From assembly GCA_936440205.1 (NCBI GenBank), contig OW387133.1:73966374-74030373 (forward strand): 64,000 nucleotides of DNA, in the 5' to 3' direction. Shown here one piece after another: positions 22,561 through 34,500 of this stretch. The DNA comes from Lepidonotus clava (lineage: Eukaryota > Annelida > Polychaeta > Phyllodocida > Polynoidae). Numbering within the stretch: position 1 is the first letter of the stretch; the number at the start of each line of letters is the position of its first letter. The notes beneath the pieces are model-generated. The model saw only the letters and a list, made by a program, of their open reading frames with translations, did no database searches and was not told the origin of the DNA. The position numbers were made by a program, and so were the translations under genes.

Positions 22561-25500
22561 GTAATGGCTTCAGAGTAGTGGCGTGTATTATTGGCAAGCG
22601 TCTGTTATCGGCACAACCCGGCCCCGTCATGTATTGTGATATTAAAACTAAATAAAGTGAATTCGTGGTAATACAATTTGATCACTGCATATGGCCCTGT
22701 TCGTAGACTTTGTCAATAATATTATTAGATAAGCTATGAATAGTAGGCCTACTTATGGTAACTATCAAGGCCTATAAATTAACAGAGGTAGACCAACTCG
22801 ATGAATATTAAAAGTTCTGGATTTAATTATAACCAATGAGCAGGGCTGGACAAATCGTTTTTTCACCTGGTTAGCTGTCTGGTCTGTTACTTCGTTGCCC
22901 GGTAGTATTAAGTGGTAGCGCTCAAATTGAAAGGTATATATGCCAACACATCTATATAGATAATCTGAATATAAATATTGAGAAATGACATTATTATGTG
23001 ATTACATATTGTTTTTTCAGATGCAGATAGTCTACAGAGGGACGTCGAACTTTACAGCTGCTGCGGGATCAAAAGTTGCGACAGTAGTGGAGAACGCGAC
23101 TTACGTTGTCCCTACGCCCTGGCGTTCAGGGGGACGCCCGAGAATCCAAGCGCCTTCATTTACGCCATGGACTCCCAGAACGTGAAAGGTCTATAAGACA
23201 CCAACTATCTTGAATACCTGTGTATCGAGGATGTGCCTAAGAACACGGTCACCCTAAAACCTGCAAGTAGGTATACAGTATATTTTTAGTTTATATATTT
23301 AATGAGAAAGAACTCTGAAAGTAGGCCTACTTTTCAATTTCTAAATAAATAATAAAATTAGTTAAATTTTTTCCATTGATGCTATATTGTCAATGACTGG
23401 GTTCGCACTAAGCCCCCTTTTCAAGTCGACAAATTGGTTAATTTATGACGATCATGTGGATTAGCCAAATTATTTTTTTATAAGCAAACTCCAGTAAAGG
23501 AAAGGCTCCATCGTACATATGCAGGCCTCAACATTAAGGGTTTTCACTTATCTGCCCCTCGGGCAGGTGCTGGTCAAGGTTTACCTGCCCAATCCTTAGT
23601 TTTACCTGCCCGTCTTTACTCTGTTATTATAATATTATGAAAATTTTACCTGCCCTTTGGGCAGGTGAATGTCAAAATTTACCTGCCCCACCTCAAGTTC
23701 TACCTGCCCCGGGCAGGCGGGCAATGCTTAATGTTGAGCCCTGATATGTATACACATGTTTTATTCAGTACAAGATTCTCCGCGTCTCGGCTTTTACACA
23801 GAAAGCTGGTTGACAACTGGCAGTTTTTTGTTTTGTTTTGTTTGTTTTTTGGCAGGTGGGGGTGGGAGGAGTCTGCAACCTATATCTACCCCCCCTTATT
23901 TTGATTTATTTTTCATGTAAATGTAAAATTCTAGAACTGAGGTGGCTATTGCCCCTTTTGAAAAACTGGATCTGCTGATGCCATAGCATCGTGAAATACA
24001 ACAGACCTCCCAGTGGTGTGCATCATGGCTAAAGACAATGTGATATTTCTCATCCTAGACCTGATTAAAAAATTGCGATCTTTTTTACACAATAATTTCC
24101 GAAAAAATGAATTTGAGATAAAAATATTCAGTATAAGATCCAAATATAGAATTCACTCATTACAGCACAAAACTTGTGCGAATTAACAAGGGTCACAGTG
24201 GCGTACCCAGGGTGGGTTGCGAGGGTGTCTTGAACCCCCTCAGATTTGTCAAATTTTATATAATCCAATTACAAATATAGGAAATATCTATCAAAATAAA
24301 ACCCCCTCAGAACCCCCTCTCTTTTGCATGAAACCCCCTTGATTTACCTGGAACCCCCTCAGATTTTATTGCTGGGTACTCCCCTATGTGAGTACGCTCA
24401 TGTGGCCTTAACTGTCATGCTTTTGCTTGGTTCGCGCAACCGGTCAGAAATCTGAAAGGATTCCTTGTTCGCATATCGGCTTTGCGAGTCAGTGTCATTG
24501 TGCCATCAACTGGAGCATCACAATAGCGAAAGATAATGTGCAACCTACGTTACGACAGGTGCATAGTTCTAGCAGTCTTAGCATACCAAAGGGAGATTGA
24601 ATTTTGTTATAAGATGCCCCCCAACCTTTATTAGTTTCTAGAATTCATGTATCCGCCACTGAGATAGCTGTGACGACGTCCGGCGACGTGACGACGCCCG
24701 TCGACGTTGCTAGGGTAACAATTTGTGACGTTCAGGAACGACAAGAAAGCATTCTTTCTGTTCCCTTGAACCTTTTTCTATTGAAGGAATGACAACTGGC
24801 ATATCATACATGAAAAAAGACAATTCTCAAAATTCAAATTCATATCTCATTTTCGTGTCATTTCCTTGAGCTGCATTGCATTTCGGCAGGGGCACATTTT
24901 CTGTTTAAAGGAAGAGGTTGGGAGGCTGAAAACAGCGGGGGGGAAATGGCGTGGCATGGAGCAAATATCGTTTTCGTGCCGTTTTATATATAGGGGTAAT
25001 AAGAGGTTTAAACTAAGTTTATAGTACCGTAGTTTCTTCCTTACTAAAAGACAGAAAGTCAGTTTCTCAGCTTTCATTATGTTTTCATGGTTGATGATTG
25101 GCATCTCTGTCCCTCAAAACAGTGCAAAAAAAATGGGGAAAATAAGATGCAGTAAGGTAGGCTTCCACTCGTCCTTTGCGAATTCTGATGTTATACATTT
25201 TTGTTATAGAGCCTATTACTCTGAAGGAGGCGAAACCACCGGCCAAACGAATAAAAATCAATGAAAAAGAACGTAAGGTAAGCAAATTACGTTATGAATA
25301 ATATGAAATACTCAAGGAGGGAAATGCAAGGGGAAACAAGGCCAAGTAACTTACCTGTGACACCCCAACTTTAATATATAGATGCCTAACTCTGTGTCAG
25401 TCTCTGTCAAATTCCAACGCAATGTAAAAAAGTAGGTCTAACAATGTGAATAAGAACGACGTGGGTCTAGGCAGTGCTGCACAGAAAAAAATAAAAGGAA

Positions 25501-28500
25501 GGCGGTGCTGTTACAATAATATTTGGCTTATCCCATGTTTAAAAGTGTCTAAAAGTTCTCTAAATATCACTTTAAAATTCCACGGCTGGGGTGTAGCAAC
25601 GTGCAGTTATAGACGTCCGCACATTCTAAACAACGTTGTAAAAGCAGTTTAAAAGCTTCAATCGCAACCAAACTTTGTAAATCAACTTGATATGAAATAC
25701 TTCAAATGATATATATTATAAAATCATCATTTATTCTAAATGCAAACATTTTAAACACTTTTTTTAAGTTGCTAAATTGCTGTGCATCTATACTATGCTG
25801 AAAAAAACTTTTTAAGAACATGACGAATGAGAGAAGAGTATTTAAAATGTAGGTCATGTTGTTATGCGTTGCTGCGCTTGTCCCATTGCAAACCTCTGGC
25901 CCTGTTGCTAGGTCTCGCTACAGGATCCAACTCACTCTACAACCTCGACGTTCGCTAACGGCGAATCATCTCTGCGCTGTAGCGACCACTGGGTCCTGGC
26001 TCCTGTGACCTAGATAGCACCAGCGAAAACCGCGGACTATTTTTAGGTCACAGTTAATCTAGGTCATACGCGTAGTAATCTTATAATGCCCGTGTATAGT
26101 TAATGACCTACATAGCAGAGTCACCTCTCACGGGTGTAGTTCCGGCGCGGAGGGGTTATTCGCCGCAGAGTGGATCCAACTGTCCGTGCATTTTCTGTAC
26201 TGTTTTGGCTATATCTCTTAAGCTGCTAATTTACTCAGTATACAGTAAGCGACAAAGTCCGTCATTCGGCCGTCAAGGCGAGCATTAAACCAAAACATCT
26301 GGTATAATCATATCCACAGTATTATTTAGGTAAATTAGTAAATAATATAGTTATTTCTCCGTGTTATAACGTGAATAACTAACCGGGATGGGGTATCGAC
26401 CTTCTCTAGCCTGGCTAGAGGCACGGGGGCTTCGGGCACCTCGCCACAGCAATACGGCATGCATGCTCAGCCCCCCTGTGCCTCTTACCAGGCTGAAGAA
26501 GGCGTCGACCATACCCCTCCGTGCGTTTTTCCCGTACTAGAAATCGCTGCAAATTCCTTTAAATTCCTTTATTTTTACAGAAAAATCTTCCTTTAAATTC
26601 CTTTATTTTTTTTGGGAGGGCGGTATGATGCATGGTACATAGGTCTTTACACCTACCACACTCATAACATGTTTTTTCTGATACAGAAATATTGTTGAAA
26701 CCCTGGTACTTTTTTTTTTTTTGCATAAAGGGTACACAGTGATATTGTTTTATTTCAGATTCGTGTTGGTGTTAAAGAGGGGAGCAAGACCATTTGCTCC
26801 CTCAATGTGAGTGTGCAACCAGAGTGGTGTGCAGAGGAAGTCAGAAAGGCAGCACTAGATAAGCACAAGACACACCATACTCCACTCAGAGACGTAGAAT
26901 ATACGCTGCACTACAGGCATGGGATGGAGGTGAAGACCGTGCCCGGGACCGGGGAACCTTTTACGTTATTAGCTTACAAGAAGAGCCTCGGTTCCGGGTA
27001 CAGTAACATGCTTATACCAAAAGGTACTTTTTGATTGACTTAAATATATTTTTGGGTAAATTCCCTCTTCACCTTTTTAATAGACAGTTGCAGGGTTCTC
27101 CATAGAATTTTTTTTTCGAGCACATTGTTGCAAATTTCAGGGGTCCATTTTACAAAAATCATGGGCGAATGACCTAGACTTGGTCGTACCAGATACGCAC
27201 ACGAACATTCCAAAACGCCGTTCATGTAATTACAGTAACGATGCAACTAATGTAGACGTCTTCACACAAAATGCTGAGAATACACTAACAGATCGCAGAT
27301 TAGCAAAGCTGCAAGTATGACGCTCATTGGCATGACAACGTAACCTAGACGTTGACATGACGACCCTCCAGCTCCGTGTGAGAAATTCAGATGAAATCAT
27401 TGTTTTATCTGTATACGTGTGTGTTCCTTGGACTCAAATTTAATATGAATGGTGATGAAATGATCAGGATCTATGGCCGTGAAAGAAAAAGGCAACTTCA
27501 GATCACGTTTTGGTGTGAGTTATTTATGCTGGATTCAAATTCGGCAGGGAGGTAAAAGGCATTCAATAATGCAGTAACATAAGCTGAAACCAGCGAAAAA
27601 ACATGGCGGATCATTGAACAAATCTGGTTTTCGTCCCGTTTTATATAAGGAGTGTAATTATAAAATATAACATATATGTATAAAAACTACGGAATATTTA
27701 ATATTGGTTTTGCATCTTGTGAATGAAAAATGATGCTCTGATAATTAAAATTATGAAATGGAAAGTCTATAAAGTCTATACCCTGATCTTGTATTTTTTC
27801 TGTTTCAGACGATTCGGATTCAGAAGATATCGACACACACGAAGTAGGTACATCTACACTTACAGGAGGACACGCACTCACGGAAGGAGGTGGAGTAGCC
27901 GGTACTAGTAATGTCACCGCTACAACTTCACACACACTTACGGAAGGACGTGGACTGCGTGGTATTAGTGTGCCCGCTACAGTAGCACAGGCACTGACGG
28001 AAGGAGGTGGAGTAGCCGGTACTAGTAGTGTCACCGCAACAACTTCACACACACTTACGGAAGGACGTGGACTGCGTGGTATTAGTGTGCCCGCTACAGT
28101 AGCACAGGCACTGACGGAAGGAGGTGGAGTAGCCGGTACTAGTAGTCTCACCGCAACAACTTCACACACACTTACGGAAGGACGTGGACTGCGTGGTATT
28201 AGTGTGCCCGCTACAGTAGCACAGGCACTGACGGAAGGAGGTGGAGTAGCCGGTACTAGTAGTGTCACCGCAACTACTTCACACACACTTACGGAAGGAC
28301 ATGGACTGCGTGGTATTAGTGTGCCCGCTACAGTAGCACAGGCACTGACGGAAGGAGGTGGAGTAGCCGGTACTAGTAGTGTCACCGCAACAACTTCACA
28401 CACACTTACGGAAGGACGTGGACTGCGTGGTATTAGTGTGCCCGCTACAGTAGCACAGGCACTGACGGAAGGAGGTGGAGTAGCCGGTACTAGTAGTCTC

Positions 28501-31500
28501 ACCGCAACAACTTCACACACACTTACGGAAGGACGTGGACTGCGTGGTATTAGTGTGCCCGCTACAGTAGCACAGGCACTGACGGAAGGAGGTGGAGTAG
28601 CCGGTACTAGTAGTGTCACCGCAACAACTTCACACACACTTACGGAAGGAAGTGGACTGCATGGTATTAGTAGTCTCCCTGCGAGAAGTGGACACACACT
28701 CACGGAAGGAGGTTTGTTTGTTTGTTTGTTGGGGTAGTTTAACGTCCGGCCAACCCTTATGGGTTCTTTCCAGACTGCACAAGGTAATACTTCTCAGCTT
28801 ATTTTACGCCACAAGGGCGGTGACCAAATATATGATATGGTTTAGGAGAAACCCGCCACCGGGTGCAATACCCTACTCGTTGCGAAGAGTGGCAAGGGGT
28901 CTTTAGTGTGCAATGTCCCATAGAAAGGACACCACACACCCGGCCTTTGATGACCCTGTCGGGAGCACAGGGTGGCCCCTGGATCCCAGACTCTTGGATC
29001 CTTTCTTAGATTTTATCTATCAGTTGGCATTCTCGAAGGAATTGCAGGATCTTTTTACTTCTGTTGTTGTTAAACACGTCCTTCATCGATGTTCTGTTTT
29101 GGAGATGCCGCTTGCGACTGTCATCCGTCTTCTTACACTTCAATATGATGTGCTCCACCGTTAGTTTGGTGTTACACTGTTGACAAATAGGAGCACCTTC
29201 ACCTTTCAACAGGTGTTCATGTGTCAGCCTGGTGTGGCCTATCCGAAGACGGACCAGTTTCACCTGTTCTGACCTTGTCAGGCACTCTCTTTTGCTTTTG
29301 TCACTTTTTTCTTCTAATTTGGGTTGGACAGAGTGTAGAAGATTGTTCTCCTGTTTGTTCCAGTCGCTTTGCCACTTAGACCGCAAATGTGTTTTGGTGG
29401 AGTGGCTGGTCATAGTAGTGTGCCCTCTACGACTGAAGAGAGCCTATTCGCCACTGCTGCGTTATTAGATGTAAGAAATTTATTTATTACATGTGACATA
29501 TGATAATAACAAATAGGCCTAATTGCAAGAGAGATGGCAATGTCTGAATGTATACAAATTCTTCTAACCAATGAGTACAGAAATAATAAGCTCGATGGGT
29601 CGGTATATCTGAGTGTTCTAAAAGCGTAAACTATACTAAATCATGTGACAAGTGCAGGGCTCAGCAAATTTCAAACTTAACTCTGGTGAGGGAAAAACTA
29701 AATTCAAAATACTGAAGTGAAGAGTAACGAAAATAGTGTGTGTATATATTCTATATACAGTGTTCGAAATTAAAATTTTTTGACCTCAGCCAAATCCAAT
29801 TACAGGGTCATCAACAGCACCTACACCTGCAGCTGCTAGACTGCATAGAAGTAGAAGAACCCCCGACCACAAGTTGGGTGTGTATGAAAGATATATTCAG
29901 TTACTATAAGAAATAACCTGTTGGTACGAATTATAACAATTCAGTAAACCTTTTTTTTCTCGAAGAAATCTATGAACAAAACGTCCGGAGACGCAGATTT
30001 TAATAGCCTGTGGACCAACACTAAATTATTATAAATCACGGTCGAATAAAGCATAACGGACGGCAAAATATTTTCTTCAATTGCGGCCAAAAAAAAAGCA
30101 TATATATAACGGCCGAAAAAGCCTAAGAAAATTACTGTAAATGACGGCCAAAACCAACATAAGATGGCTGCAAAAAGGCGTCGGCCATCCGGGCAAATCT
30201 AACAACCATTTAATTTTGAACAATCTCGTATAATACTTAAGTATTCGCATTTTCTTAAACATGTGGTAATTTTTCAGTACGATTTCGAAGAACTGGCGAC
30301 ACCGGAGGTCTCCTTCAGGCGGAGGACAGAATTCGTAAGTAAATTAATGCTTACTCTTTTTTTTTTTTTTTTTTCTTTTTTTTTTGCAAGAACGGTAATT
30401 GTCAAGATCCCATACAAATGTTCCAGTACATGTAATATTTTTGGAAAAATGTTTAAACAGTTATATAAGAGATGTAGTGATGAGATGGTAATGAAAATGA
30501 TACCAAAATGCAGCCACATATGAGATATAAATATAAGTGAAAAAATAAGTGATTCAAAAACACTTTAGAACCCAGAGTTGCCAGTTGTGAGGTTATTTCA
30601 GGTTTTGAGGCATTGTTAAAAATCTAAATATGAAAAACAATTTCTGTCAGAATAACTTTAAAAATTACCATCTTGCGACAAAGAATACTAAAATTGTCCT
30701 CTACCCATGCCCCATAGTGTGACCCAGAGGCCGTCTGCTCTAGTATCAGTTACCGGGGCCTGCCCCACATCCTCCCGTAAGCCCTCCTGTCAGAGAGGCG
30801 GTCTCTGGGTGTTGTTCGAGGCGTGTGCAGCCGCCGGCTTAATCCCTGAACGTTATACCAGGCATGTAAGATTTCCGCGGAAATGCGGAATTCCGCGTTT
30901 TTTGAAATTTTTGGATCACTTTTGAGATTCGTCCAAATCCGAGGAGAAAATATTTTTTCTATTGGGATGGGGGATCCAACAAATATCTTTTTTCAAAAGA
31001 TGAAAATATGTGAGAATGATTTTCTATTTTTTTAAGAAAGATTTATATTTTACCTTTGAGAACATGTAGTGCATTAATTTCCCTTCTCAAAAATGAGGTT
31101 TATCTACGTTTTTAAGCAATTTTATCATTTTTCCGCGGAAATGGCTTTCCATGACTTACATGCCTGTATACTCGAATGTACAGGGGGGTTCAGGCTGATT
31201 GCGGTATAGCTGTTTTAAGATATATTTAGGCATGATATTTTTGTGTTATTGTTCTGGTATATCCATAATACTTTTGCCTTGTCATGTGTATGCTTACTTT
31301 TATATATTTTTAGGCCAATATGCATTTGTGTATGTATATATAATGTGAATTAATGTCTGTAAACGAATTTAGGTACAAGAATATTTTAAGGTTTTTTTAT
31401 TACATGACGCTGGCATCTCTGGAACGATATGAAATAGGCAATAACACTTGTACAATGACATAGTCATCTAGTATGACAAATATTATGACACGCACGTATT

Positions 31501-34500
31501 CATTCACATCACCAGTCTGGAAAGAACCGATAAGGGTTGGCCGGACGTTAAACTACCCCAACAAACATTCACATCATGTTCAAGTATACTGACGAATATG
31601 GATAGTACTATTAGATACAGGTCACAATACAAGTCGAATGAAAATAATATACATCACACTGATACAATGAAAGATTCATTCCCAATGTAGAGCCTAAGTT
31701 TGCGAATTGTAACTAAATAATCATGTTCTATGAAGGAGAATAAACGTTCTATGAAGGAGAATAAAAGGTGGTTGATATAGAGTTTTACTGTTAAGATGCG
31801 AATGTTTGTTTTTCACGTCTGTCTGTACTTAAAATTGTTATGAATTTCTTAGGACGCGCAATACAGTGAAATGTAAGTTTCTATATGATGTAATGACTGT
31901 TAAATTTATCAAGTTCCGTTTGGGTTTAACGACTTGCATTTAGTGATATTAAAATTTATATAAGGTGTTTTAAACTGTTTACAACTTCCCAAATATGTCC
32001 CACTCTAAAGGGGCTCAGTGCCGGAATAAAAAACGTGATGCGGGAATACCGCATGCTGCACGACTAGTGAGAGATACCTGTCGTGCCCATATGTGCCTAC
32101 AGCACTTAACTTGATCAATTATAACAATGTAACTTTTGATTTAGTTCTATTGCCAGAGGCTGTGAGTTGCCACAAGTCGTATCTTTTCCTTACTTCCACC
32201 ATTATTTGCATTCCCCTGATTTCTCAAAAATAGATACCTAATGAACAGATGATGGGAGGCTCCTGCAGCGAGTGACAAATTGTGCCTCGACTAACGAGAC
32301 CCGCTCTAACTAAATAAGTACTCGATAAAAAGCGAAGTGGACCTGTTATCCAAGTAGATGAGACTATACTCTGCTTCTGGGCTTTTTCCCGGGTCCAAAA
32401 GTCCAATTTTGAAGGATTTGAGACCATTTGTTTGTCTGCTAAGCTTGGGACTCAACCCAAGGCCATCCTAAAAAAAAAAATTCTGTTTCCGGTCCACCGG
32501 CCGGAGGAGTTTTATCTGGAGTCTCACCCGGCCGGGATTTTTTTTTTTTTTTTTACCTCACTGGGCTGTGTATCTAGACTCCTATGCAGAAAACCACTCA
32601 TTGACAAGCAGGGCCGTTGGTGTTGACATGTTGGGCTCATTAGACCGGGGTGGGTTACAGAGGTCAGTGAAAGAATGTTGAGCCTAATCACATTTCCAGA
32701 TACGGCCTTTATGGTCGAGGGTGACAAATGGAAGGAGGGGTAGAAGGAGGCAGACACAGAGTTCTGGGAAATATCATCTTTCAGGGGGATTTTATGAGTA
32801 ACTCAAATTAGAAATCGATTCATATTTTCACATGCCTGTTATATGCCCACTTATAAGCCATAATTTCGGACACTGAGATGGAATAAGTGACCAATCCCCA
32901 AGCCTTAAGCACTGTGTGTATGGTAACAGCGGCGAGCATTTGTACCTGGCCTAGATACTGAGGGACACGTGGGGCTAAAAATAGGAGACGTCGGGTCAGG
33001 CCTAATGAAATCTGCCCTTATTTAACACCCTGAAGCTGGCGATCCAAGAAGTTTTTCAGTTTTAGTTTGTTTGTTTTTCAGTTACAGAGACTAAATATAT
33101 ATTTCTGGATGCTATAATGCGAGTTATCCAAAATTATTTGTTGAGTTTCTAATACTAAACCATCATGTTTGCCCATAGATTAGCTATCTATTTCTAGTCT
33201 AAAAAAAAACGAAGGAAACAATCTGTTTTCAACTTCACAGTGGATCATAAGTGGGGGACCGATTCTGGAGAGAGCTTCGAACCAGCAGGTTTAATTGCCT
33301 AAACGATTATGGACCAACAAAAAGTAATCAGTCCTGTCGTCGGTTACATCCTATGATAAGAAGAACTGTGGGGGGCATCCGATCGTGGCCATACGACCCA
33401 TGGGGGATCATCACATACCGGGGGTGAAGCCCGAGGTTTGTACGATCCCCATGGGTCATACGGCCACCTGAGGACGACCCCAAAGGTTCTTCTTTATTGT
33501 ATCACCCAAGCAATAGTCAAAATAATTATGTTAAAAATAGACAGAATGATGAGCGGTGCGTACAGCCTTGCAATATGACCTGCACCCAATACGCACTGCA
33601 GGTCGGCCGCGCGGGTGATAAAAATAAACAGGCTGCCGCATGGTGCCCCAGTGATATGATCGCACTTGTCTTGTGTGGTTTATTGGGGGAGGGGGGGGCT
33701 ACAGCTGACGAGGGGTTTGTCACTATGGTATGTTGAAGTTAGTCTATAAATTGTTACTTGTTTGTTTGTTGGGGTAGTTTAACGTCCGGCCAACCCTTAT
33801 GGGTTCTTTCCAGACTGCACAAGGTAGAACTTTTCAGCTTATTTTACGCCACAAGGGCGGTGACCGAATACATGATACGGCCCAGGAGAAACCCGCCACC
33901 GGGTGCGATACCCTACTCGTTGCGAAGAGCGGCAAGGGGTCTTTAGTGTGCAATGTCCCATAGAAAGGACACCACACACCCGGCCTTTGATGACCCTGTC
34001 GGGAGCACAGGGTGGCCCCTGGATCCCAGACTCTTGGATCCTTTCTTAGATTTTATCTATCAGTTGGCATTCTCGAAGGAATTGCAGGATCTTTTTACTT
34101 CTGTTGTTGTTAAACACGTCCTTCATCGATGTTCTGTTTTGGAGATGCCGCTTGCGACTGTCATCCGTCTTCTTACACTTCAATATGATGTGCTCCACCG
34201 TTAGTTTGGTGTTACACTGTTGACAAATAGGAGCAACTTCACCTTTCAACAGGTGTTCATGTGTCAGCCTGGTGTGGCCTATCCGAAGACGGGCCAGTTT
34301 CACCTGTTCTGACCTTGTCAGGCACTCTCTTTTGCTTTTGTCACTTTTCTCTTCTAATTTGGGTTGGACAGAGTGTAGAAGATTGTTCTCCTGTTTGTTC
34401 CAGTCGCTTTGCCACTTAGACCGCAAATGTGTTTTGCTTAGTGGCAGTAAGTCTGTGTGTGGGATTCTAGCAACCTCAGGATCTAGGGCCAAGGCCCCCT

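Noticed and set aside
27687-28703. Long minus-strand open frame (338 codons) rich in 'VSVCEVVAVTLLVPATPPPS' repeats
   Set aside because: It is the antisense of the 117-bp repeat exon. The plus strand has the acceptor, donor and phase agreement with neighbouring exons.
30263-30523. 86-codon frame covering candidate exon 7
   Set aside because: It reads through a strong donor (gtaagt) into a poly-T tract. Only the 57-bp exon portion is supported.
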